DNA of 64,000 bases, from the NCBI GenBank assembly GCA_965116465.1, contig OZ220687.1, positions 2,108,001 to 2,172,000 of the forward strand, given 5' to 3'. Position numbers and translations under genes: made by a program. The DNA is from VXNF01 sp965116465 (GTDB lineage: Bacteria > Actinomycetota > Acidimicrobiia > Acidimicrobiales > CATQHL01). Each line of letters begins with the position of its first letter. The stretch's first letter is position 1. This document shows positions 41,425-49,601 of this stretch, piece by piece. The notes beneath the pieces were generated by a model. It searched no databases. It had not been told where the DNA came from and saw nothing but the letters and a program-made list of their open reading frames with translations.

Positions 41425-42939
41425 GTGACCGCGACAGGACGGGGCTCGGAAGACAGCCGGCCTGTCGCGGGCCGCTTCAGCGGCGTGACGAAGGTCTACG
41501 GCGGCACGGTCGCGCTGGCCGAGGCCGACTTCGAGGTCCTCGCCGGCGAGATCCACGGGCTGTTGGGCGAGAACGGCGCGGGGAAGTCCACGCTCGTCAA
41601 GATCGCCGCCGGTGTGGAGATCCCCGACGGGGGCACGGTGGAGTTGTTCGGCGAGGTCCTCCCGCCCGGCTTCGGCCCCGAAGCGGTCGCCCGGCGTGGC
41701 TGCGCCTTCATCCACCAACAGCACGGCCTCGTGGGCGCACTCACCGTCGCGGAGAATGTTGCGTTGACCGCTGGGTTCCCGACCCGCGGGGGCAGCATCG
41801 ACCGCAGCGCGCTCCGGGCCCGGGCCCGGAGCGCGCTGGCTCGCATGGGCGTCGACCTCGATGTGGACACCGAGGTTGCCGACCTGCCGATCGCGCTGCG
41901 GGCCCAAGTGGCGATCGCACGGGCGGTGGCCACGAACGCCCGGCTGCTGGTGCTGGACGAGCCGACCGCCAGCCTGCACGCCGGGGCCGTGCGCGACCTG
42001 TTCTCGATCCTGCGACGCCTTCGATCCGAGGGCGTCGCCATCGTGCTGATCACCCATCGCATCGACGAGGTGATGGCAATCTGCGACCGGGTCAGCGTGA
42101 TCCGCGACGGCAGGACTGTGGCGACCAGAGACATCGAGGGACTCTCGGAGTCCGAGTTGGTCACGCTGATAGTGGGCCGCGAGGTGGCGCCCGTGGCAGT
42201 CGACGCGCATGCCGCGGCGCAGACGGATGTGCTTTCGGTGCACCACCTGGAGGGTGGCGGTTTCGGACCGCTCTCGCTCTCGGTGCGGAAGGGGGAGATG
42301 GTCGCGGTCACGGGACTGGCCGACTCGGGTCATCACACGTTGGGGCGGATCCTCTTCGGCTTGGAGCCGGCGACGGGAGGATCGATGGAAGTGGGAGGTC
42401 GGGGGTTCCGGCCGAGCGGCCCTCTCGATGCGATGGCGGCCGGCATCTCGTACGTCCCCGCCGATCGCGTCGAGGAAGGCGCGGCGACGGAACTGACGCT
42501 GCGCGAGAACATCTTCATGAACCCCGACAAGCCGTCGTTGCGGCGGATCCGCGGGCGTGCCGAGAGGGGTCAGGCACGGACGCTGCTCGACCGTTTCGAT
42601 GTCCGCCCGCCCGAGCCCGAAGCCGAGATGTCGACCCTGTCGGGCGGGAACGCTCAGAAGGTCGTCATCGCCAAGTGGCTGCGCACGCGGCCTCGCCTGC
42701 TGGTCCTCGTCGAACCGACGGGCGCGGTCGACGTGGGGGCCCGCGCCGAGATCTACACCAAGATCCGAGCGGTGCTCCGCGAGGGCACGAGTGTTCTGCT
42801 GATCAGTTCGGACTTCGAGGAGATCGCGCAGGTTGCCGACCGTGTCGCCGTCCTGCACCGCGGTCGCCTCATCGAGTCGATCTCCCGGCGCGACGTCACC
42901 GAGGACGCCATCAGCAGCGCGGTGTACCGGGCGGCATGA
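41425..42939 (+). CDS. CUT2-type ABC importer 1 ATPase (two nucleotide-binding domains)
   Basis: A 504-residue double ATPase like RbsA/XylG. NBD1 has Walker A GENGAGKST and Walker B LLVLDEPTAS, but its signature region reads LPIALRAQ. NBD2 has the usual degenerate P-loop (GLADSGHHT) and a good signature LSGGNAQK. Its Walker B is LLVLVEPTG, with Val429 replacing the conserved Asp. GTG 41425 start has weak SD. It is followed by the permease gene. Confidence 0.88.
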   Translation: MTATGRGSEDSRPVAGRFSGVTKVYGGTVALAEADFEVLAGEIHGLLGENGAGKSTLVKIAAGVEIPDGGTVELFGEVLPPGFGPEAVARRGCAFIHQQHGLVGALTVAENVALTAGFPTRGGSIDRSALRARARSALARMGVDLDVDTEVADLPIALRAQVAIARAVATNARLLVLDEPTASLHAGAVRDLFSILRRLRSEGVAIVLITHRIDEVMAICDRVSVIRDGRTVATRDIEGLSESELVTLIVGREVAPVAVDAHAAAQTDVLSVHHLEGGGFGPLSLSVRKGEMVAVTGLADSGHHTLGRILFGLEPATGGSMEVGGRGFRPSGPLDAMAAGISYVPADRVEEGAATELTLRENIFMNPDKPSLRRIRGRAERGQARTLLDRFDVRPPEPEAEMSTLSGGNAQKVVIAKWLRTRPRLLVLVEPTGAVDVGARAEIYTKIRAVLREGTSVLLISSDFEEIAQVADRVAVLHRGRLIESISRRDVTEDAISSAVYRAA

Positions 42940-42987
42940 GGTGTGAGCACGCGGTGAGAGCCGATCAACCTGCGGATCGTCGGTGAC

Positions 42988-44076
42988 ATGACCGACTCCG
43001 GCGGCGGACGTGCCCAGCCGGCGGCTGAGAGCCGCAGCGTCGAGATGGCCTCGCTGCTGTCGGGTTACGTCGGCCGCTACGCCATCCCCCTCCTGCTGAT
43101 CGCCGAGTTGGCTCTCTTCTCGGTCCTGCGCCCGGAGAGTTTCGCGACCATCAACAACTTCAGGGCGATCCTGGACCGCGAGACGGTGCTGGTGCTGCTG
43201 GCCTTCGCGGCGATGATGCCCCTGATCGTCGGTGAGTTCGATCTGTCGGTGGCGTCGAACCTGTCGTTCGCGCAGCTCATCGTCGTCGGCTTCGCGGTCA
43301 ACCAGGCGTTTCCGGCGTGGCTGGCGCTCATCTGCACGCTGGCCGTCGGCATGTTCATCGGCCTCGTGAACGGCGTGGCCGTGGTGAAGCTGAAGGTGCC
43401 GAGCATCGTCGCCACGCTCGCCACCGGCACGATCCTCGAAGGGATCTCGCTGCGCTACTCGTCGCGCACCATCCTCGGCGCGCCCGAGCCCCTGACGACT
43501 GTGTTCCGCAAGCGGGTCTTCGAGGGTGTCTCCGGCGGGCTGCCGCTCACGGTGGTCTATGCGCTTGTGGTCGCTGTCGTGGTCTGGTTCGTGCTGTCGG
43601 GCATGCCCACCGGGCGGCGCATGTACGCCGTCGGCGGCAACCGTCGCGCCGCCGAGTTGAGCGGCATCCGGTCCGACCGCATGGTGATGGGGACGTTCAT
43701 GGTGGCCGGACTGCTGGCCGCAGCGGGCGGCGCCATGCTGGGCGGGCGCATCGGCACGGGGACGCCGAGCACGGGCCTGACCCTGCTCATCCCCGCGTTC
43801 GCCGCCGTGTTCCTGGGCGCCACCACGATCCGACCCGGGCGCTACAACGTCTGGGGGGCGGTGCTGGCGGTCTACACCATCGAAGTGGCCATCTCGGGGC
43901 TGCAGCAGGTGGGGGTCGGCAAGTGGATCGAGAAGGTGGTTGAGGGCGGCGCTCTCCTGGGAGCCATCGCCCTTTCGGGCTGGGCGCTGCGGATGCGGGC
44001 CCGCAAGGCGCGCGAACGCGAGCTGGCGATCCTGGCGCGAACCGAGGAGAAGGAGGGCGGAGCGGATGGAGTGTGA
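42988..44076 (+). CDS. CUT2-type ABC importer 1 permease
   Basis: A 362-residue RbsC-family permease with about ten helices; family strings are EFDLSVASNLSFAQLIVVG, NGVAVVKLKVPSIVATLAT and MYAVGGNRRAAELSGI. ATG 42988. Its 3' end overlaps the start of the GMC oxidoreductase gene by 11 bases, which ties transport to oxidation. Confidence 0.9.
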   Translation: MTDSGGGRAQPAAESRSVEMASLLSGYVGRYAIPLLLIAELALFSVLRPESFATINNFRAILDRETVLVLLAFAAMMPLIVGEFDLSVASNLSFAQLIVVGFAVNQAFPAWLALICTLAVGMFIGLVNGVAVVKLKVPSIVATLATGTILEGISLRYSSRTILGAPEPLTTVFRKRVFEGVSGGLPLTVVYALVVAVVVWFVLSGMPTGRRMYAVGGNRRAAELSGIRSDRMVMGTFMVAGLLAAAGGAMLGGRIGTGTPSTGLTLLIPAFAAVFLGATTIRPGRYNVWGAVLAVYTIEVAISGLQQVGVGKWIEKVVEGGALLGAIALSGWALRMRARKARERELAILARTEEKEGGADGV

Positions 44077-45646
44077 CTATCTGATCGTCGGCGCCGGCGC
44101 AGCGGGCTGCGTGCTGGCGAATCGCCTGTCCGCGGATCCGTCCAACCGGGTCGTGCTGATCGAGGCGGGCGGCAGCGACCTGGTCGACGACGTCCGGATG
44201 CCGTTCGGCCAGCGCAACGTGGTCGGCAACCCCACGACCGATTGGTGCTTCATGGCCGAACCCGATCCGACCCGTGACGGTCGGGTCGACATGTGGCCGG
44301 TCGGGAAGGTCCTGGGCGGGGGGACGTCGATCAACGGCCTCGTCTGGATCCGGGGTCAGCGCCAGGACTACGACGGGTGGGCCGAGTCGGGGGCGGCCGG
44401 TTGGGACTACGAGTCGCTACTGCCCTACTTCCGGCGCAGCGAGTCCTTCGAGGGGGGAGCCGACGAGTACCGGGGCGGCGACGGGCCTGTCAGCGTGTCC
44501 CGCCTGCGCACCCCGCACGAACTCGTGGATGTGTTCGTGGACGCAGGCGTCGAGGCGGGCTTCGCGGCCAACCCGGATCCCAACGGGGCGGACCCGGAGG
44601 GCTTCGCGCCCGTGCAGACCAACCAGCGGGAGGGCCGGCGGGAGACCATGGCCCGGGCGTACCTGGCGCCGGTGCTGGATCGCCCCAATCTCGCTGTCCG
44701 CACCGGGGTGGAGGTCGACCGCCTGCTGCTGGAGGGGGAGCGCTGCACAGGTGTGGCGACCTCCGGTGGCGAGTTGCGGGCGTCGCGGGAGGTCGTGTTG
44801 TCGGCCGGGGCGATCATGTCGCCGAAGCTGCTGATGCTGTCGGGCATCGGGCCCCGGTCCGAACTCGCCGAACTGGGGATCGACGTGGCGGTGGACGCCG
44901 AGGGCGTGGGCCGGAACCTCCAGGAGCATCCGATCACCTTCGTGAGCTTCTTCGTCAATGTCCCGACGCTCAACACGATGCTGCTGGGCGATCCGGACGG
45001 CTGCGTGGAGGAGTGGCGCCGCGCGGGCACGGGCGCCATGACATCTCCGGTGGCGCAGGGATACGCCTTCTTCCGCAGCGACCCGTCCCTGGACCGGCCG
45101 GACCTCCAGTTCCATTTCACGCCCATCGGCTTCGATTTCGGGCCCGACGGCCTGGCGCTGCACGAGCGGCCCGCCTGCATGATCGCCGCCAACCTGTGCC
45201 GGCCGAACGCTCGTGGCAGCGTCACCCTGCGCTCGGCCGATCCCAGCGACCCGCCCCGCATCTCCCACGAACTGATGGGTGATGCCGACGACGTGGCGCG
45301 TCTGGCGAAGGGATGCGAGATCGCCCAGCGCGTCTTCGAGACCGAGGCCTTCGCCCCCTACCTCACGGAGCAGCAATTGCCGCCGGCGCCGCCCGCCGGC
45401 CCCGAGGAGTGGGCGGCGTACGCGCGGGCCACTGCGGGCCTCGCCTACCACCCCAGCGGCACCTGCCGGATGGGTGGCGACGATGACGCCGTCGTGGATC
45501 CGTCGCTGCGCGTCCGCGGCGTCGACGGTCTCCGGGTGGTCGATGCCTCGGTCATGCCCCGTATCGTGAGCGCCAACACGAACGCCACGGTGGTCGCCAT
45601 CGGTGAGAGAGCTGCGGACCTGATCCTCGCCGGCGACGACAGCTAG
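44066..45646 (+). CDS. GMC-family FAD alcohol oxidoreductase (choline dehydrogenase/MftG-like)
   Basis: A 526-residue flavoenzyme: FAD motif YLIVGAGAAGCVLANRL, second signature GGGTSINGLVWIRG, active-site His462 in AYHPSGTCRMG and C-terminal SANTNATVVAIGERAAD. GMC enzymes of this branch are frequent partners of mycofactocin; MftG moves electrons from mycofactocinol to the respiratory chain. Here it is coupled to an ABC importer and followed 8 bases later by the NDMA-type dehydrogenase, so it is either a primary alcohol dehydrogenase or the mycofactocin re-oxidase. Confidence 0.9.
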   Translation: MECDYLIVGAGAAGCVLANRLSADPSNRVVLIEAGGSDLVDDVRMPFGQRNVVGNPTTDWCFMAEPDPTRDGRVDMWPVGKVLGGGTSINGLVWIRGQRQDYDGWAESGAAGWDYESLLPYFRRSESFEGGADEYRGGDGPVSVSRLRTPHELVDVFVDAGVEAGFAANPDPNGADPEGFAPVQTNQREGRRETMARAYLAPVLDRPNLAVRTGVEVDRLLLEGERCTGVATSGGELRASREVVLSAGAIMSPKLLMLSGIGPRSELAELGIDVAVDAEGVGRNLQEHPITFVSFFVNVPTLNTMLLGDPDGCVEEWRRAGTGAMTSPVAQGYAFFRSDPSLDRPDLQFHFTPIGFDFGPDGLALHERPACMIAANLCRPNARGSVTLRSADPSDPPRISHELMGDADDVARLAKGCEIAQRVFETEAFAPYLTEQQLPPAPPAGPEEWAAYARATAGLAYHPSGTCRMGGDDDAVVDPSLRVRGVDGLRVVDASVMPRIVSANTNATVVAIGERAADLILAGDDS

Positions 45647-45654
45647 GAGGAACG

Positions 45655-46782
45655 ATGCAGACGCGTGCCGCGGTTCTCGAAGAGTTCAAGGCTCCGATGG
45701 TTGTGCAGGACCTGGAGTTGGATCCGCCGAAGGCGAACGAGGTGCTCGTCGCCGTGCGGGCCTGCGGGTTGTGCCATTCCGACTACACCGTCCTGGTGGG
45801 CGATGTTCCCGTGGCGCTTCCGGTGGTGTGCGGCCACGAGGCGTCCGGCGACGTCCTCGAGGTCGGCTCCGGCGTCACGAAGGTGTCGGTCGGCGACCGC
45901 GTGGCCCTCATCTGGATCCCGGCCTGCGGTCACTGCCGTTACTGCGCCCGCGGCTGGGAGTACCTCTGCAACCAGGGCGCCGGGGTGCTGGAGGGCGTGC
46001 AACTGGACGGCACGCACCGGTTCCACAAGGCCGACGGCACCGACGTCTACCAGCTCACCATCCTCGGCGGCTTCTCGCGCCACACCGTGGTCCCGGAGGA
46101 CTCGGTGGTGCCGATTCCCGACGACGTGCCCTACGAGGTGGCCGGGACGATCGCCTGCCGTGCGGCCACCGGCTGGGGTGCGGTGGTCAACAGGGGTGGC
46201 GCGCAGCCCGGGGACACCGTGGCGGTGTTCGGGATCGGTGGCGTGGGCGTAGCCGCCATTCAGGGGGCGCGGATCGCGGGCGCCTCCTACATCTACGCCA
46301 TCGACATCCTGGACTCGAAGCTCGAGAAGGCGGTCGAGTTCGGCGCCACGCACACGCTCAACATCGGCCGCCTCAGCCGGGAGGAGGTCGCCGAGGCCAT
46401 CGGCGAGGTGACCAACGGCCAGGGCGCCGACGTGGCCGTCTCCTGTGTGGACATCCAGACCACCGAGACGATCGCCAACGCCTACGCCGCCATCGCCAAA
46501 GGCGGGCGATGCGTGCTGGTGGCGCCCGCCAACATCACCCTCGACGAGGTGCGGGTACCGGTGACCGACCTGGTGTTCTCCAACAAGGCCATCCAGGGTT
46601 GCCTCTACGGCTCGGCCAACTTCCACGACGACATGCCGCGGATCATCGACCTCTACCGTCAGGGCCAGTTCCGGATCGAGGAGATGATCACCGCCCGCTA
46701 CACCATCGACGAGATCAACGAGGGCTACGACGACATGGTGGCGGGCAAGAACATCTGCGGGATGCTCATCCACGACCACTAG
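45655..46782 (+). CDS. NDMA-type, mycofactocin-associated zinc alcohol dehydrogenase
   Basis: A 375-residue medium-chain dehydrogenase. Catalytic zinc ligands are in GLCHSD (Cys40) and CGHEASG (His61, Glu62); the structural zinc is held by C91, C94, C97 and C105 (ACGHCRYCARG). The nucleotide fold has GIGGVGVAAIQGARIAG. The N-terminus TRAAVLEEF and ELDPPKANEVLV, LDGTHRF, and the ending DEINEGYDDMVAGKNI match the NDMA-dependent family whose NAD(H) is not exchangeable and whose natural electron acceptor is mycofactocin. AGGAGGAACG precedes ATG. Confidence 0.9.
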   Translation: MQTRAAVLEEFKAPMVVQDLELDPPKANEVLVAVRACGLCHSDYTVLVGDVPVALPVVCGHEASGDVLEVGSGVTKVSVGDRVALIWIPACGHCRYCARGWEYLCNQGAGVLEGVQLDGTHRFHKADGTDVYQLTILGGFSRHTVVPEDSVVPIPDDVPYEVAGTIACRAATGWGAVVNRGGAQPGDTVAVFGIGGVGVAAIQGARIAGASYIYAIDILDSKLEKAVEFGATHTLNIGRLSREEVAEAIGEVTNGQGADVAVSCVDIQTTETIANAYAAIAKGGRCVLVAPANITLDEVRVPVTDLVFSNKAIQGCLYGSANFHDDMPRIIDLYRQGQFRIEEMITARYTIDEINEGYDDMVAGKNICGMLIHDH

Positions 46783-46863
46783 GGCTGCCGGCGAGGTCGC
46801 CCTCCAGCCCGGTCGGCCCCGACCCCACGCGTCGCGGGGCCGGGGCGTCCAGGTTCTCTCGGC

Positions 46864-48513
46864 TCAGCCGAGGCCCCAGCGGGCCAGGAACTGCGCCTCG
46901 TAGTCGGCGACGCCGATGTAGTTGCCGCCGCCGTCGCGGACGATGCCGGTGGTCTCCGGCGTGACGACCTGCATGGGCAGCAGGGCGGTCTGCGCCTCGG
47001 TCAGATCGTCGCCGACGAAGAACGCGGCGAGGATGTCCACCTTGCGCCAGCCGATCATGTACTCGGGAGCGGCCACGAAGGCTGCTTCCTCCCCGGCGGC
47101 GATGGCCGCGAAGTCGCCCGCGTTCGGTAGCGCGCCGGTGAGCTGCACCCGATCGGCGAGGCCGGCCTCCGCGATCGCCCCGGTCACGCCGATGCACAGG
47201 TCGCCGAAGCCGCACGCCACGTAGTCGGCGTCGGGGTTGGCCTGCAGCGCGGAGACCACGAGGCCCGGCACGTTGCCGCCCAGCAGGTCGGCGAACGACA
47301 CGTCCACGATCTCCACGACGCAGTTGGCGCAGGTCTCGGCCATCACCCCGCCGATTCCTGCGTTGAAGCCGGTCAGCACGGGCACGTCGGGCACGTTGAA
47401 GACGAGCACGTTGGCGTTGCCGCCGGAGTCGGCGACGATCCAACTCGCCAGGACCTGGCCGTAGGCGGTGGTCTGCGGGATGCCCTGCACCATGCCGTAG
47501 ATGCCGTTGTCGGCACCACCCACCTCGTTCACCGAGGAGGAGTCGATGACCGGCACGCCGCGCTCGTTCAGGGTCGCCAGCGAGTCCTCGTAGAAGGCGT
47601 TCACCGAGCCCGAGATCAACACCGCGTCGGGGTTCTGCGCCACCGCCTGGGCCATGGCGCCCGCGGTTCCCTCCGGCGTGAGGTCGTGGCCGATGCGATC
47701 GACGCTCCAGCCGAGGTGTGCGGCGGCGTCGGTGATGCCGTTGCCGACCAGCACGCAGCCCGGCGTGGGGCACTCGATCCAGATGAGCGTCTTGCCGGAC
47801 TCCGGTGTCGCTGACAGAGGCGTCCGGGGTCCGATGCTGGTGGGCGAATCGAGCAGGTCCGAGACCCCGACGGTTGCTTCGGCCGCATCGGCCCGGGACT
47901 GCGCCGCGCCGGCCTGTGCCTGGGCGGCGTCGGCCTGGGTTTGCGCGGCGTCGGCCTGGGCCTGGGCGGCGTCGGCCTGGGCTTGTGCGGCGTCGGCTTG
48001 GGCCTGGGCGGCGTCGGCCTGGGTCTGGGCCTCTGCAGCCGCGGAGCGTGCCTGGTCCGCTTCGCTCTGGGCGTCGGCCGCCAGGGCACGTGCCGCCTCG
48101 GCTTCCGACTGCGCCTCGGCGAGGGCGGCCTCGGCGGCCGCGATCGCCTCTTCGCTGCCTTCGGCGGTCGCCAGGGCGAGGTCGGAGGCTGCCGCCGCCG
48201 CCACGGCGTCGGCGGCCGCGGCCGCGGCGTCGGCGCCTGCGGCATCGGCTGCCGCCTGTGCCGCGGCGGCGTCGGCGCTGGCGGACTGAGCCTGTGCCGC
48301 GGCGGCGTCGGCTTCGGCACGGCCTGCATCGGCGGCCGCGGTGGCGTTGTCAATGGCCTGCGAGTTTGCCGAAGCGGCCGCGGACGCCGCCCGTGCCTCA
48401 TCGAGCGCCTGCTGCGCCAGGTCGCTCGCGGCGGAGTCCTCTGTGCTGCAGGAGGCTGCGACCACCGCCAGGACCGCAACGAGCAGCGGCAGTAGGAATC
48501 GTTTCTGCTTCAT
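46864..48513 (-). CDS. Stalked substrate-binding lipoprotein of CUT2-type ABC importer 2
   Basis: A 549-residue lipoprotein: signal MKQKRFLLPLLVAVLAVVAAS with lipidated Cys22, an Ala/Gln/Glu/Asp coiled-coil of about 200 residues, then an RbsB-like binding domain (about 240-549). The last part of the stalk consists of tandem seven-residue units AAQAQAD (exactly one heptad, about six copies). Cys pairs CPTPGC and CANC echo importer 1. GGAAGG lies 8 bases before the ATG. It is divergent from its permease and ATPase genes. Confidence 0.87.
   Translation of the reverse strand: MKQKRFLLPLLVAVLAVVAASCSTEDSAASDLAQQALDEARAASAAASANSQAIDNATAAADAGRAEADAAAAQAQSASADAAAAQAAADAAGADAAAAAADAVAAAAASDLALATAEGSEEAIAAAEAALAEAQSEAEAARALAADAQSEADQARSAAAEAQTQADAAQAQADAAQAQADAAQAQADAAQTQADAAQAQAGAAQSRADAAEATVGVSDLLDSPTSIGPRTPLSATPESGKTLIWIECPTPGCVLVGNGITDAAAHLGWSVDRIGHDLTPEGTAGAMAQAVAQNPDAVLISGSVNAFYEDSLATLNERGVPVIDSSSVNEVGGADNGIYGMVQGIPQTTAYGQVLASWIVADSGGNANVLVFNVPDVPVLTGFNAGIGGVMAETCANCVVEIVDVSFADLLGGNVPGLVVSALQANPDADYVACGFGDLCIGVTGAIAEAGLADRVQLTGALPNAGDFAAIAAGEEAAFVAAPEYMIGWRKVDILAAFFVGDDLTEAQTALLPMQVVTPETTGIVRDGGGNYIGVADYEAQFLARWGLG
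47905..48039 (-). repeat. 21-bp tandem repeat encoding heptads
   Basis: About six near-identical 21-base units (on the plus strand GCGTCGGCCTGGGCCTGGGCG and variants) encode AAQAQAD repeats in the stalk. Unit length equals one coiled-coil heptad, so copy-number change would lengthen or shorten the stalk without frame loss. Confidence 0.85.
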
Positions 48514-48608
48514 TTTCTGACCTTCCGTTTGGGAGAACTTGGAGGATGGTACTTGGTTCACTGACCCACCGGTCGGTCGGAATCCCTACACTGCGCCGAG
48601 GGGTGGCA

Positions 48609-49601
48609 GTGAGCACAGAGACGACAACCCGGACCCGTCGCCGGTTCCGCTTCGCGGTGGACCGCTTCAGCGGGATCTACATCTGGGGCCTCATCATCCT
48701 CATCTTCGCCCTGTGGGTGCCGGAGACCTTCCTCACGACGACGACACTCCGGGTTCTCGCCTCCGATCAGGCCGTGACGGGCATGGTTGCGGTCGGACTG
48801 GTCGTGCCGCTGGCCTGCGGTGTCTTCGATCTGTCCATCGGGCACGTCCTGGGATTCACGCTCGTCGCCACCACCTGGATGAACGTGAACACGGACATCA
48901 ACATGGCCGTCGTGACCCTCATGATGGTCGCCATCGGCATCGCGGTGGGTCTGGCCAACGCCGCCATGGTGGTCAAGATCGGGGTCAACTCGTTCATCGC
49001 CACCCTGGCCATGAGCTCGATCCTGCAGGCGTTCATCCTCTTCGTGTCCAACAACCGCCAGATCGCCGGTGAGTTCTCCGACGAGTTCAAGAGCTTCGGC
49101 CGCAATGTGGTGCTCGGGTTGCCCCAGCCGTTCTTCTACCTGCTCGGCCTGACGCTGATCATCTGGTTCGTGCTCGAATACACCCGCAGCGGGCGTTACG
49201 CGTACGCGACCGGCGGGAATCCCGCGGCCGCCCGCCTCGCCGGCGTCCGGACCGACCGCTTCATCACCGTGTCGCTCATCGTCTCCGCCGCGGTCGCCGC
49301 CTTCGCCGGTGTCGTCCTGGCAGCGAAGCTGGGCTCGGCCTCGCTCACCGCCGGCCCGCCGAAACTCATCCCCGCCTATACGGCCGCCTTCCTGGGGTCC
49401 ACGCAGATCAAGCAGGGAAGGATCAACGCCTGGGGCACGCTCATCGCCGTCTACCTGCTGGCGACCGGGGTCAAGGGCCTGCAACTCTCGGGCACCGAGG
49501 TGTGGGTCGACGACCTGTTCAACGGTGTCACCCTGGCGCTTGCGGTGGGGATCGCCGTCTACCGCCGCCGGGGGGACTCACCGGGGGGATTGGCGCCATG
49601 A
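48609..49601 (+). CDS. CUT2-type ABC importer 2 permease
   Basis: A 330-residue RbsC-like permease; VFDLSIGHVLGFTLVATTW, NAAMVVKIGVNSFIATLAMS and YAYATGGNPAAARLAGVRT are family signatures. GTG 48609 is preferred, 5 bases after GAGGGG; GTG 48603 is in frame. The stop overlaps the ATPase ATG. The binding protein is encoded divergently 95 bases upstream. Confidence 0.9.
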   Translation: MSTETTTRTRRRFRFAVDRFSGIYIWGLIILIFALWVPETFLTTTTLRVLASDQAVTGMVAVGLVVPLACGVFDLSIGHVLGFTLVATTWMNVNTDINMAVVTLMMVAIGIAVGLANAAMVVKIGVNSFIATLAMSSILQAFILFVSNNRQIAGEFSDEFKSFGRNVVLGLPQPFFYLLGLTLIIWFVLEYTRSGRYAYATGGNPAAARLAGVRTDRFITVSLIVSAAVAAFAGVVLAAKLGSASLTAGPPKLIPAYTAAFLGSTQIKQGRINAWGTLIAVYLLATGVKGLQLSGTEVWVDDLFNGVTLALAVGIAVYRRRGDSPGGLAP

